A stretch of DNA of 64,000 bases from Erythrobacter insulae (GTDB lineage Bacteria; Pseudomonadota; Alphaproteobacteria; Sphingomonadales; Sphingomonadaceae), in assembly GCF_007004095.1 (NCBI RefSeq), contig NZ_VHJK01000001.1:1988501-2052500 (forward strand), given 5' to 3'. Position 1 is the stretch's first letter. Each line of letters begins with the position of its first letter. A program made the translations under genes and the position numbers. This document shows, one piece after another, positions 26,847 through 35,241 of the stretch. Below the pieces are notes generated by a model. The model did not search any database, was not told where the DNA came from, and saw nothing but the letters and a program-made list of their open reading frames with translations.

Positions 26847-29150
26847 ATGTTCGATAAGAAAACCGTATCGCTGGAGTGGGGCGGAAAGACCCTCACCCTC
26901 GAAACAGGACAGATCGCCCGTCAAGCAGACGGCGCCGTTCTGGCCACCTATGGCGAAACCGTGGTGCTGTGCGCAGTCACCGCTGCCAAATCTGTGAAAG
27001 AAGGGCAGGATTTCTTCCCGCTCACCGTTCACTATCAAGAAAAATTCTCTGCAGCTGGCCGTATTCCGGGTGGCTTCTTCAAGCGTGAAGGCCGCGCGAC
27101 CGAAAAAGAGACGCTTACATCGCGTCTGATCGACCGTCCTTGCCGCCCGTTGTTCCCTGAAGGGTTCTACAACGAAATCAACGTCATCTGTCAGGTGCTG
27201 TCGTATGACGGCGAGACCGAACCAGATATCGTCGCCATGATCGCGGCATCGGCTGCGCTGACCATTTCGGGTCTGCCATTCATGGGCCCAATCGGCGCGG
27301 CACGCGTTGGTTACAACAATGAAGGCGAATACGTCCTGAACCCGACAGTCGCAGACGCGCTGGGTGAAGACGGCAATCTCGACCTCGTTGTTGCGGCAAC
27401 ACAAGACGCCGTGATGATGGTCGAATCCGAAGCGAAAGAACTCACCGAAGAGCAAATGCTCGGTGCGGTCATGTTCGCCCACGAGGAAAGCCGGAAAGTC
27501 ATCGGCGCGATCATCGATCTGGCTGAACAGGCTGCAAAAGAGCCATGGGAACTGCCAGCAGTTTCTGACAATTCGGACATGAAGGACAAACTGAAAGCTT
27601 TGATCGGTGATGATATCGCCGCCGCTTACAAGATGACCGACAAGTCCGAGCGTTCCGATGCGCTGAATGCTGCCCGCGCCAAGGCGAAGGAAGCATTCGC
27701 CGAGGAAGACGGCCAGACACAGATGACGGCTGGCAAAGTTGTCAAGAAACTGGAAGCGGAAATCGTTCGCGGCGCTATCCTTAAGGATGGTCAGCGTATC
27801 GATGGCCGTAAGACCGACGAAGTTCGCCCGATCGAGGCGATGGTTGGTTTGTTGCCGCGTACCCACGGTTCGGCGCTGTTCACCCGCGGTGAAACGCAGG
27901 CGATCTGCACCACCACGCTGGGCACCAAGGATGCAGAGCAGATGATCGACGGGCTGGAAGGCCTTTCGTACAACAACTTCATGCTGCACTATAACTTCCC
28001 GCCATATTCGGTCGGTGAAGTGGGCCGTTTTGGTTTCACCAGCCGCCGCGAGACCGGCCATGGTAAGCTCGCCTATCGCGCGCTCCATCCGGTTCTGCCA
28101 TCGGTTGAGGATTTCCCTTACACCATCCGCGTTTTATCAGACATCACCGAGTCCAATGGCTCGTCTTCGATGGCAACGGTTTGCGGTGGCAGCCTCTCGA
28201 TGATGGATGCAGGCGTTCCGCTTAAGCGTCCGGTTTCGGGTATTGCGATGGGCCTGATCCTTGAAGGCGAAGATTTCACCGTCCTGTCCGACATTCTGGG
28301 TGATGAAGATCATCTTGGCGATATGGACTTCAAAGTGGCCGGTTCCGAAGAGGGCATCACCAGCCTTCAGATGGATATCAAGGTTGCCGGCATCACGCAG
28401 GAAATCATGACTCAGGCGCTTGAGCAGGCGAAAGCTGGCCGCGCGCACATTCTGGGCAAGATGACCGAGGCCCTCAGCGGATCACGCGGCGAAGTCAGCA
28501 AGCACGCTCCACGTATCGAGACGATGCAGATCGACAAGTCGAAGATCCGCGACATCATTGGTACAGGCGGCAAGGTCATTCGTGAAATCGTTGCGGAAAC
28601 CGGCGCTAAAGTCGATATCGACGATGAAGGCACGATCAAGATCTCGTCTTCCAACGCTGATGAAATCGCAGCGGCTAAGGCTTGGATCGAAGGCATCGTT
28701 GAAGAAGCCGAAGTCGGCAAGATCTACAACGGCAAAGTCGTCAACATCGTTGATTTTGGCGCATTCGTGAACTTCATGGGCGGCAAGGACGGTCTCGTCC
28801 ACGTGTCGGAAATGAAAAACGAGCGCGTTGAAAAACCAACGGACGTTGTTTCCGAAGGCCAGGAAGTAAAGGTCAAGGTTCTCGAAATCGACCAGCGCGG
28901 CAAAGTCCGTCTGTCGATGCGTGTCGTTGATCAGGAAACCGGTGAAGAGCTGGAAGACACCCGCCCGCCGCGCGAAAGCAAACCGCGCGGTGATCGCGGT
29001 GATCGCGGTGATCGCGGCGGCCGTGGTGGCGATCGTCGTCCACGTGGCGGCGGCGGTGGCCGCGGCGGTGATCGCGGCCCACGCGGCGGCGGTGACAAAG
29101 GCGGCGACAATGATGGTCCCGCTGCAATGCCGGACTTTCTGAAGGACTAA
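26847..29150 (+). CDS. pnp: Polyribonucleotide nucleotidyltransferase (PNPase)
   Basis: Protein of 767 residues: two RNase PH domains (about 5-220 and 310-545), a KH domain ([15 protein letters not shown]) and an S1 domain ([18 protein letters not shown]). It degrades RNA 3' to 5' by phosphorolysis as part of the degradosome. The C-terminus continues for about 55 residues as an Arg/Gly/Asp-rich tail with repeated GDRGDRG and RGG units, ending MPDFLKD. The start is at the ATG giving [13 protein letters not shown]; upstream in-frame codons lie in the leader. Confidence 0.97.
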   Translation: MFDKKTVSLEWGGKTLTLETGQIARQADGAVLATYGETVVLCAVTAAKSVKEGQDFFPLTVHYQEKFSAAGRIPGGFFKREGRATEKETLTSRLIDRPCRPLFPEGFYNEINVICQVLSYDGETEPDIVAMIAASAALTISGLPFMGPIGAARVGYNNEGEYVLNPTVADALGEDGNLDLVVAATQDAVMMVESEAKELTEEQMLGAVMFAHEESRKVIGAIIDLAEQAAKEPWELPAVSDNSDMKDKLKALIGDDIAAAYKMTDKSERSDALNAARAKAKEAFAEEDGQTQMTAGKVVKKLEAEIVRGAILKDGQRIDGRKTDEVRPIEAMVGLLPRTHGSALFTRGETQAICTTTLGTKDAEQMIDGLEGLSYNNFMLHYNFPPYSVGEVGRFGFTSRRETGHGKLAYRALHPVLPSVEDFPYTIRVLSDITESNGSSSMATVCGGSLSMMDAGVPLKRPVSGIAMGLILEGEDFTVLSDILGDEDHLGDMDFKVAGSEEGITSLQMDIKVAGITQEIMTQALEQAKAGRAHILGKMTEALSGSRGEVSKHAPRIETMQIDKSKIRDIIGTGGKVIREIVAETGAKVDIDDEGTIKISSSNADEIAAAKAWIEGIVEEAEVGKIYNGKVVNIVDFGAFVNFMGGKDGLVHVSEMKNERVEKPTDVVSEGQEVKVKVLEIDQRGKVRLSMRVVDQETGEELEDTRPPRESKPRGDRGDRGDRGGRGGDRRPRGGGGGRGGDRGPRGGGDKGGDNDGPAAMPDFLKD

Positions 29151-29168
29151 CTCCTTCGTGAATTTATC

Positions 29169-29206
29169 AAAAAGGCCGTCTGGGTAATTCCAGGCGGCCT
29201 TTTTTG
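29169..29206 (+). terminator. Strong terminator after pnp
   Basis: A 15-bp stem, AAAAAGGCCGTCTGG with CCAGGCGGCCTTTTT (one T-G pair), with a 6-base loop and a run of T. It closes the truB-rpsO-pnp unit. Confidence 0.93.
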
Positions 29207-29317
29207 TTCTTTCTGGCTGCGATGTGGTAAATCACCGCATGAGGATCGAAGGTGCGCATTTTGGGCACCGATACTGTCCCGCCGGGCGCTTCGTTTCAAC
29301 TCAATGGAGGACGCCTT

Positions 29318-30379
29318 ATGTCGGAAGCAATCAACGAAGCACGCTTGGAAAAAGTCGCAGGCAAAGCGGTTGGCGATGTCGCCAGCGCCTTGAGCATATT
29401 CATGGCCTATCTTGGCGATCAGGCCGGAGTTTTTGACACTCTGGATGGTATGGGGCGCGTCACATTGAGTGAGCTGTCCAAGGCGACCGATCTTAACCCC
29501 AAATACCTGCACCAATGGCTCGGCTCTGTCGCTGCTGCGGGCTATGTCAACTTCCACCCGGAGGATGACACATTCTCGATCTCACCCGAACAAGCCCTGA
29601 TCTTTGGAAGAGAAGGACAGCCTGCCTGTATGCAGGGGTTCTTTCAGGCTGTCGTTTCGCAATACGATGCCAATGTAAAAGCCGTAGAGACGTTTCGGAC
29701 AGGGGCAGGGCGCCCTTGGAGCGACCAATCGCAATGCTGTTTTTGCGGGACGGACAGGTTTTTCCGTCCGGGATACGAGGCCATGCTGGTTAGCGAATGG
29801 ATACCATCGCTGGGCGGCGTCGAGGACAAGCTTAAATCCGGTGCCAAGATCGCAGATATCGGCTGCGGGCATGGTTCCTCCAGCGTCCTTATGGCCAAGG
29901 CTTTTCCCAATTCGAAAGTCTACGGGTTCGATTTCCACGCTCCCTCGATTGATGAAGCCAAGGCCAAGGCAAAGGCGGCAGGGGTCGACAATGTCGAGTT
30001 CGCTGTTGCCAGTGCGCAGGATTTTCCGGGCGAGGATTACGATCTGGTCTGCATTTTTGACGCCTTGCATGACATGGGCGACCCTGTTGGGGCCTCAGCC
30101 CATATCCATGGCGCATTGAGCGGTGACGGCACTTTCATGCTGGTTGAGCCGATGGCTGGGGACGCGATGGCGGATAATATGCACCCTCTTGGGCAGATCT
30201 ATTATGCGTTCTCGACCACGGTTTGCACGCCATGCTCGCTGGCGCAGGACGTAGGCCTTGGTCTCGGCGCACAAGCGGGGCAGAAACGCCTCACCGACGT
30301 GCTCAACCAGGGCGGCTTCGCAAATGTCCGGCGAACGGCTGAAACGCCTACGAACATGGTTCTTGAGGCGACCGGCTAA
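29318..30379 (+). CDS. SAM-dependent methyltransferase with N-terminal winged helix
   Basis: Protein of 353 residues. An N-terminal winged-helix-like region (LSELSKATDLNPKYLHQWL, about 48-90) is followed by a Rossmann methyltransferase domain with IADIGCGHGSSSVLMAK (motif I, about 180) and VCIFDALHDMGDP (motif IV). The plan matches the Rv2258c-like group of putative methyltransferases. GGAGG precedes the ATG at 29318. Substrate unknown. A cysteine-rich stretch (QCCFCGTDRFF) before the SAM domain is also seen in this group. Confidence 0.85.
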   Translation: MSEAINEARLEKVAGKAVGDVASALSIFMAYLGDQAGVFDTLDGMGRVTLSELSKATDLNPKYLHQWLGSVAAAGYVNFHPEDDTFSISPEQALIFGREGQPACMQGFFQAVVSQYDANVKAVETFRTGAGRPWSDQSQCCFCGTDRFFRPGYEAMLVSEWIPSLGGVEDKLKSGAKIADIGCGHGSSSVLMAKAFPNSKVYGFDFHAPSIDEAKAKAKAAGVDNVEFAVASAQDFPGEDYDLVCIFDALHDMGDPVGASAHIHGALSGDGTFMLVEPMAGDAMADNMHPLGQIYYAFSTTVCTPCSLAQDVGLGLGAQAGQKRLTDVLNQGGFANVRRTAETPTNMVLEATG

Positions 30380-30417
30380 CTCCTCGGTTCGAAGCCGGAA
30401 TTCTGTGTTCAGATAAT

Positions 30418-30446
30418 GTCGGGGCGGCAAAGGTTGCCGCCCCGAC
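30418..30446 (+). terminator. Perfect 13-bp hairpin after the methyltransferase
   Basis: GTCGGGGCGGCAA and its exact complement flank the three-base loop AGG. It is followed by AGATCGTTT rather than a T run, so it is a weak or processing-type terminator, or a structured 5' element of the next gene (ATG 80 bp further). Confidence 0.6.
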
Positions 30447-30525
30447 AGATCGTTTGTCGGATGCAGGCACAGGAAACTCACTGGCGGGCTATTCGCCCCG
30501 AGCGACATGATCTAAGGCCGATTTC

Positions 30526-31209
30526 ATGCTAGAACGCAAACAGATTGCCCGCGCTCAAATCCCCGGCGGGGAAGAAGAGCTCACCCTCGTCAGCCATGGC
30601 CGCGATTTCATCATCATGCTTGGCCGTGATGAGTTGATGGGCACACGGATGCAGTTTTCCGAGGAACAGCTCGCCGAGCTGACTCTGGCCGAGCTTGCTG
30701 TGGCGAAACCGCGCGTGCTTATTGGCGGGTACGGGATGGGCTTTACCTATCGGGCTGCTTTGGCAAATTTGCCTGAAGGCGCGCAGGTCCGCGTGGCCGA
30801 GATCGTGCCGGAAATCCTTGACTGGGCGGCGGGGCCGCTTGCGCATCTAACAGGCGATACTCTGGATGATCCGCGCGGAGACATCCGCATTTGCGACGTT
30901 TCGGCCTTAATCGATGATGCCAATGATGGCACGTGCGCGAAATATGACGCGATCATGCTGGATGTTGATAACGGGCCGGACGGGATTGTTCGGGACCACA
31001 ACAACCGCCTGTATTCGCGCACCGGACTTGCCAAGGCGCATGATGCGCTGCGCCCGGGCGGTGTTCTGTCCGTATGGTCGGCCGCAATCGATCACAAATT
31101 CACCCGGCGTCTGATGGATTCCGGGTTCGACACCGAAATGCGCGAAGTGCGGGCGCGGCCCAATAATAAAGGGCCGCGCCACACGATCTGGTTCGCCAAA
31201 AAACGCTAA
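30526..31209 (+). CDS. Spermidine-synthase-like protein
   Basis: Protein of 227 residues with the polyamine aminopropyltransferase-like Rossmann core: PRVLIGGYGMGFTYRAAL (the GGGDG-type SAM-binding loop, altered to GGYGMG), RVAEIVPEILDWA and YDAIMLDVDNGPDG. Relatives of this short form are annotated as spermidine synthases but lack the N-terminal tetramerisation domain. The altered loop argues for a different methyl- or aminopropyl-transfer activity. It is a single gene, convergent with the DUF481 gene 15 bp downstream. Confidence 0.75.
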   Translation: MLERKQIARAQIPGGEEELTLVSHGRDFIIMLGRDELMGTRMQFSEEQLAELTLAELAVAKPRVLIGGYGMGFTYRAALANLPEGAQVRVAEIVPEILDWAAGPLAHLTGDTLDDPRGDIRICDVSALIDDANDGTCAKYDAIMLDVDNGPDGIVRDHNNRLYSRTGLAKAHDALRPGGVLSVWSAAIDHKFTRRLMDSGFDTEMREVRARPNNKGPRHTIWFAKKR

Positions 31210-31224
31210 ACGGCTTTCGAGCGC

Positions 31225-32154
31225 CTAAAAATCATAGATGATCGTTACACGGCTGAGCGTGTCTGTCTGAACGGCGCCTAATGGCGGATTCGTGTCATGC
31301 TCCACCGTGTAGGAAATGCTCGCTGAAAAGCCGCCGCCCAGACCGGCTGAAAGGCCGGTTGTGCTGACATAGGTGCTGTTGCCCGATTGAACGAAAGCAC
31401 TGGCATCTTCGGTCAATTTCAGATTTTCCGCAATTCGCCAGTCAAAATCAAGCGCAGCAAGACCTGCCAGCGAGCTATCGGAGGCGCCCCCGGTAAATTC
31501 CGTCTGACGGAATGCCGGGCCGGCTTTGACAGCCAATTGCATCGCATCGGTATCGATTACCCGATACCCGAGGCCTCCCGATGCGGAATAACGCGCTGAA
31601 AAGCCTTGAAACGTATCACGCTCATATTGGCCCAACCCGTAAGCGAATAGGCGATCGGAGATGTTATAATTGGCCTCGTAAGCGGCCAGAAACTGCTCGC
31701 GCGTGGTGACGCCGTTCGTCTCCTGATAATCGACGAGACCGGTCAGTTTATGGCGCCAGTCGATACCCACCCGTTCCAGCTTCAGACCGGCTGTAATACC
31801 TGTATTGGATGAATTGCCTGTGCTGCGAAACGCCCCCAGCTGCCCTTCGCCTGACCAATTATCGAACAGGCCGGCATTGCGGATTTCCGCCTCTTTCTGC
31901 TGGGCGGCGTACAGCTGATCTTTCGCAAGATCGCGCTCGTACTGCGCGAGGATTTTATCCAGCTCTTCGCCAGCATCAGGGTTTGTCTCACGCGCGAGTT
32001 CAATCACGGTGCGAACCTTGCCTTCATCGCCGCTTTCAAGCGCGGCATCGATCATGGCGCTCACAGGAGCAGGAATGTCTGCCAGGGCAGCGCTAGGCAA
32101 TGTTAGCAGGGCCGCGGCGGTGAGCGCGGCGATAGATGATCCAGATTTTAACAT
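31225..32154 (-). CDS. DUF481 outer-membrane beta-barrel protein
   Basis: Protein of 309 residues with a signal peptide (about 1-25, ending PSAALA), an alpha-helical segment (about 30-90), then a DUF481 (YdiY-like) barrel made of alternating strands and ending DTLSRVTIIYDF with a terminal aromatic, as in outer-membrane proteins. The family includes salt-induced outer-membrane proteins; the function is not known. ATG 32154 is preceded by GAGGG. It ends 15 bp from the convergent upstream gene. Confidence 0.85.
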   Translation of the reverse strand: MLKSGSSIAALTAAALLTLPSAALADIPAPVSAMIDAALESGDEGKVRTVIELARETNPDAGEELDKILAQYERDLAKDQLYAAQQKEAEIRNAGLFDNWSGEGQLGAFRSTGNSSNTGITAGLKLERVGIDWRHKLTGLVDYQETNGVTTREQFLAAYEANYNISDRLFAYGLGQYERDTFQGFSARYSASGGLGYRVIDTDAMQLAVKAGPAFRQTEFTGGASDSSLAGLAALDFDWRIAENLKLTEDASAFVQSGNSTYVSTTGLSAGLGGGFSASISYTVEHDTNPPLGAVQTDTLSRVTIIYDF

Positions 32155-32155
32155 T

Positions 32156-32680
32156 TTACCCTCGTTTAATGCGCACTGCGCCCAGGAAATCGGTTTTGCC
32201 AATCGACACGCCAAGCATCCGTGCGATTGAAAATGCTGCGCTCGCATGGAAATAAAAGTTCGGCTGGCTAAAACTGAGCAGGAAATCCTCGACTGTGAAA
32301 TCCATCCCGCGATCCTTGAATTCAAAGCGCATGTCGCGGCCGATCCAGCTTTCCATCTGTTCTTCGTCATGCGCTTTCACGATTGCCCGCGCATCGGAAA
32401 GTTTGGTTCGCAACCCTTCGAATGTTGAGGGCGGCGGGTTCAAATCGGGACTGTAAACGCCGTCTTGCACGGCTTGCAGAGACCCTGCGGTATGTTCCGC
32501 GACGCTTTTGATTTGATACGAGAATGGCAGCATATCCTCGATCAGGCGCGCATTGATGATCTTGTCATGATCGCAATCCTGATCGCCGCACCACGCCTCT
32601 GTTTTGTTGAGCAGGTGATCGGCTGTTCCCAGCATTTGCAGGGCGCTTGGCACAAACGCGGCGTGAAGTGATAGCGGCAT
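32156..32680 (-). CDS. DUF1993 family protein
   Basis: Protein of 174 residues of the DUF1993 family: it begins SLHAAFVPSALQMLGTADHLL and has SYQIKSVAEHTAGSLQAV and a late SQPNFYFHASAAFSIARMLG, with conserved His residues placed as in DinB-like four-helix bundles. These proteins may bind metal; no activity is established. It lies immediately upstream of the DUF481 gene (one base gap), probably in one transcript. Confidence 0.88.
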   Translation of the reverse strand: MPLSLHAAFVPSALQMLGTADHLLNKTEAWCGDQDCDHDKIINARLIEDMLPFSYQIKSVAEHTAGSLQAVQDGVYSPDLNPPPSTFEGLRTKLSDARAIVKAHDEEQMESWIGRDMRFEFKDRGMDFTVEDFLLSFSQPNFYFHASAAFSIARMLGVSIGKTDFLGAVRIKRG

Positions 32681-32724
32681 CGATATCTCCTAAGATCTCT
32701 CGGAATTTGGGTGTCTATTACAAA

Positions 32725-32754
32725 AAGGCCCGCCGATGGAAACCGGCGGGCCTT
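32725..32754 (-). terminator. Terminator after gcrA
   Basis: An 11-bp stem (AAGGCCCGCCG with CGGCGGGCCTT) with an 8-base loop. Read on the minus strand it is followed by TTTTTGT, so it terminates the gcrA transcript 25 bp after its stop. Confidence 0.88.
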
Positions 32755-32778
32755 GTAAAATTGTATTGACCGTCTGGC

Positions 32779-33471
32779 TTAGCGGACGCGCGGACCGCCA
32801 AATGGCAAAGGCGGCGGAGGCCGGCGAACGCCTCTTGGTAGCTGTGCCTGATAGGCCCGCCCGCAATGTTCGACGCAATAAGGAAAGCCCGGATTTACCG
32901 ACTGGCCGCAGAAGTGAAAATCCGGTTCGCCGGGATGGCCCATCGGCCAGCGGCAAACTTTATCGGAAAGATCAAGCAGGCTTGTCTTATCAGCGATGTC
33001 CGGGCTGGGCTTGGCCGGAACCAGACGGCGCGGCGGCGCAGGCGGGATTGGCGGCTGCTGGTCACCTGGACCCTGACGCAGAAACCCGCCTGGTCCAACG
33101 GACACAATCTTTGGCAGGTTGGGCGCTGGGTTGGGCACCGGCTGCGACGGCGCGCTATCGTTGCCAGTTGCTGGTGCATCGGCGTTGACGGGCGCAGGCG
33201 CGGCCTTTGGCGGAGCTGGCTTTGCCGCAGGTTTCGGCGCAGCCTTTGCCGCCGGTTTGGGCGCAGCTGCCTTGGCCGCCGGTTTTTTGGCGGCTTTCTT
33301 TTTGTCGTTGGCTTTTACCGGGGAGGGGCGTGATTTCAGCCCGAGGCGGTGCGCTTTGCCGATGACAGCATTACGGCTGACGCCGCCCAATTCTTCTGCG
33401 ATCTGACTGGCAGTGCTGCCGCCTTCCCACATTTTCTGGAGCGTTGCGATACGCTCATCAGTCCAGCTCAT
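32779..33471 (-). CDS. gcrA: GcrA cell-cycle regulator
   Basis: Protein of 230 residues. The N-terminal DNA-binding region MSWTDERIATLQKMWEGG, then SASQIAEELGG-like and RNAVIGKAHRLGL, is the GcrA hallmark. A long Ala/Lys/Pro linker (about 55-160) leads to the C-terminal region CRWPMGHPGEPDFHFCG, which contacts sigma70. GcrA activates cell-cycle genes, mostly at CcrM-methylated GANTC sites, and is restricted to alphaproteobacteria. It is longer than the Caulobacter protein because of the linker. Single gene with its own terminator, divergent from the ABC permease. Confidence 0.95.
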   Translation of the reverse strand: MSWTDERIATLQKMWEGGSTASQIAEELGGVSRNAVIGKAHRLGLKSRPSPVKANDKKKAAKKPAAKAAAPKPAAKAAPKPAAKPAPPKAAPAPVNADAPATGNDSAPSQPVPNPAPNLPKIVSVGPGGFLRQGPGDQQPPIPPAPPRRLVPAKPSPDIADKTSLLDLSDKVCRWPMGHPGEPDFHFCGQSVNPGFPYCVEHCGRAYQAQLPRGVRRPPPPLPFGGPRVR

Positions 33472-33562
33472 AAATCTCTATTCCGTTCTCGTCTGTGTAA
33501 GGCGCGGTTTCAACCCGCTCACGCCTTGTCAGTTGTCTGTCAAAGCCCTACTCGGCGATGCT

Positions 33563-34462
33563 ATGCAAAAGCAAGCATCTCCTAACCCTTCGGCAAGCCC
33601 TGATCGGGACATCAATTCCGGATCGTATGCAACCTCAGGCAGTATACGGTTTCCGGCTCGCGGCGAACCGGTGATTACCGGGATCAATCGCGTAGGCCTG
33701 TTCGCTCTCTATATGAAGGAGGTGCGCCGGTTTCTCAAGGTGCAGACGCAAACGATATGGGCTCCGGCGGTCACAACGTTGCTGTTTCTGGTCATTTTTA
33801 CCGTCGCATTGGGCCGTGAAGGCCGCGAGGTTTTAGGCGTTCCATTTGCGAGTTTTGTCGCGCCCGGCCTGATTGTCATGGGTATGATGCAAAATGCTTT
33901 CGCGAACTCTTCGTTCTCGCTGCTCTCGGGCAAGATCCAGGGCACGATCATAGATTTGCTTATGCCGCCGCTTTCGCCGGGGGAATTGATGGGTGGGATT
34001 GTTCTCGCTGCGGTTACGCGCGCTGTTGCCGTCGGCTGCGCGGTTGCGCTGGCAATGAGCCTTTGGCCCGGCGTCAGCTTGAGTGTGGAGCATTTATGGG
34101 CTGTCGTTTGGTTTGGCTTGATGGGATCGGTCATGCTGGCTCTGCTTGGGCTTGGCACGTCGATCTGGGCTGAGAAATTTGATCACAATGCTGCGATTAC
34201 GAATTTCGTGATCGCCCCGCTTTCGCTGCTTTCGGGCACATTCTACGTGATCGATAATCTGGCGCCCGCGTTTCAATCGGTCAGCCGGGCAAACCCGTTT
34301 TTCTACGTGATTTCGGGCTTCCGTTACGGTTTTCTGGGAGAGAGCGATATCGGCAGCAGCAGCGCGGTAATGACCGCCGCGATCGGCATTGCCGCGTTCA
34401 ATATACTGCTCGCGTTGATCGTTTATCTGGTGCTGCGTTCCGGTTGGAAGCTGAAAAGCTGA
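33563..34462 (+). CDS. ABC-2 type transporter permease
   Basis: Protein of 299 residues: a 45-residue polar N-terminus, then six membrane helices with the ABC-2 pattern (FLKVQTQTIWAPAVTTLLFL, then LLSGTFYVIDNLAPAFQSVS and ANPFFYVISGFRYGFLG). Such permeases pair with a separate ATPase to move polysaccharides, lipids or drugs; none is next to it. The ATG at 33563 is preferred over an upstream in-frame start that would overlap gcrA. The gene is divergent from gcrA. Confidence 0.88.
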   Translation: MQKQASPNPSASPDRDINSGSYATSGSIRFPARGEPVITGINRVGLFALYMKEVRRFLKVQTQTIWAPAVTTLLFLVIFTVALGREGREVLGVPFASFVAPGLIVMGMMQNAFANSSFSLLSGKIQGTIIDLLMPPLSPGELMGGIVLAAVTRAVAVGCAVALAMSLWPGVSLSVEHLWAVVWFGLMGSVMLALLGLGTSIWAEKFDHNAAITNFVIAPLSLLSGTFYVIDNLAPAFQSVSRANPFFYVISGFRYGFLGESDIGSSSAVMTAAIGIAAFNILLALIVYLVLRSGWKLKS

Positions 34463-34466
34463 TCAA

Positions 34467-34847
34467 TCAATGAGTGAGGGACCGGCGCATCCGGTACCGA
34501 CCATCTTTGAACTGTTCAAACAATTGCGGAACGGTGGGGTGATCGACTGGCCCACCTTCCATATCAGCGATCAGATTGCCCTGACTGACATAGGCGACAT
34601 AGCTTTCATCCTCGTTTTCGGCGAGCAGATGATAATATGGCTGGTCACGGGGAGGGCGCATGTCCTCGGGTATCGATTGATACCATTCCTCGCTGTTGGC
34701 GAAAACCGGGTCGACATCGAACACGACCCCGCGGAAATCGAATATCCGATGGCGCACAACCTCGCCAATCCCGAAACGGGAGCAAGTTTGTCGCGGCGCA
34801 TTGATCGTGCGCCCAGCCTGTGTCGAGAAGAACTCAGAACGTTCCAT
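34467..34847 (-). CDS. hspQ: HspQ / YccV-like (hemimethylated-DNA-binding fold) protein
   Basis: Protein of about 126 residues. The family core reads FGIGEVVRHRIFDFRGVVFDVDP, in two parts, followed by WYQSIPEDMRPPRDQPYYHLL and AYVSQGNLIAD. In E. coli HspQ binds hemimethylated oriC DNA and modulates Lon. Family members are about 100-110 residues and the N-terminal 25 here vary, so the start is uncertain: no ribosome-binding site precedes the ATG at 34847. Convergent with the ABC permease, 4 bp apart. Confidence 0.85.
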   Translation of the reverse strand: MERSEFFSTQAGRTINAPRQTCSRFGIGEVVRHRIFDFRGVVFDVDPVFANSEEWYQSIPEDMRPPRDQPYYHLLAENEDESYVAYVSQGNLIADMEGGPVDHPTVPQLFEQFKDGRYRMRRSLTH

Positions 34848-35066
34848 ACAAACGAAGATATGGTCTTTCGCATTGGCAAAACAACCATTCGGAACTGTAT
34901 CCGCCAAGATATACCCGTTTTTTGTGGCCGAACAGGCCTTGGCAATGATGGGAAGCTGCGCTAACGGGCGCGCTCTTGGTTGCACAATGTGATCGTCCAT
35001 CGACCGGACAAATGCAGCAAGAATTCTGTACGCCTCCCCTAATGGCATGGGCGTGAGCAGGTATGC

Positions 35067-35156
35067 GGAGAGATGCCGGAGTGGTCGAACGGGGTAGTCT
35101 CGAAAACTACTGTGCCCTTACGGGTACCCAGGGTTCGAATCCCTGTCTCTCCGCCA
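35067..35156 (+). tRNA. tRNA-Ser (anticodon CGA)
   Basis: Cloverleaf of 90 bases including an encoded CCA. The acceptor stem GGAGAGA pairs with TCTCTCC; the anticodon stem GTAGT/ACTAC encloses CTCGAAA with anticodon CGA at 35101-35103; a long variable arm (GCCC-TTAC-GGGT) identifies a class II tRNA; the T arm is CAGGG-TTCGAAT-CCCTG. It reads UCG codons. The rhamnose locus begins 85 bp downstream on the other strand, so this may be an island boundary. Confidence 0.97.
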
Positions 35157-35241
35157 TTTGCCCCCAGCACCAGTCTCTGGCTTCAGGACGTCCGCGCCAA
35201 ACTGTGCTGTGCGTCTGATCGCAGCGTGTCGCTGGATCCGG

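Noticed and set aside
26832..28088. Minus-strand open frame of 418 codons opposite pnp
   Set aside because: Shadow of pnp with no recognisable features.
28990..29100. Repeated GGTGATCGC units as a possible minisatellite
   Set aside because: They are in-frame codons for the Gly-Asp-Arg tail of PNPase and vary at third positions like coding sequence.
34848..35048. In-frame extension of hspQ to a 193-residue protein
   Set aside because: Family members are about 110 residues and the extra part has no resemblance to the family; no ribosome-binding site at the far start.
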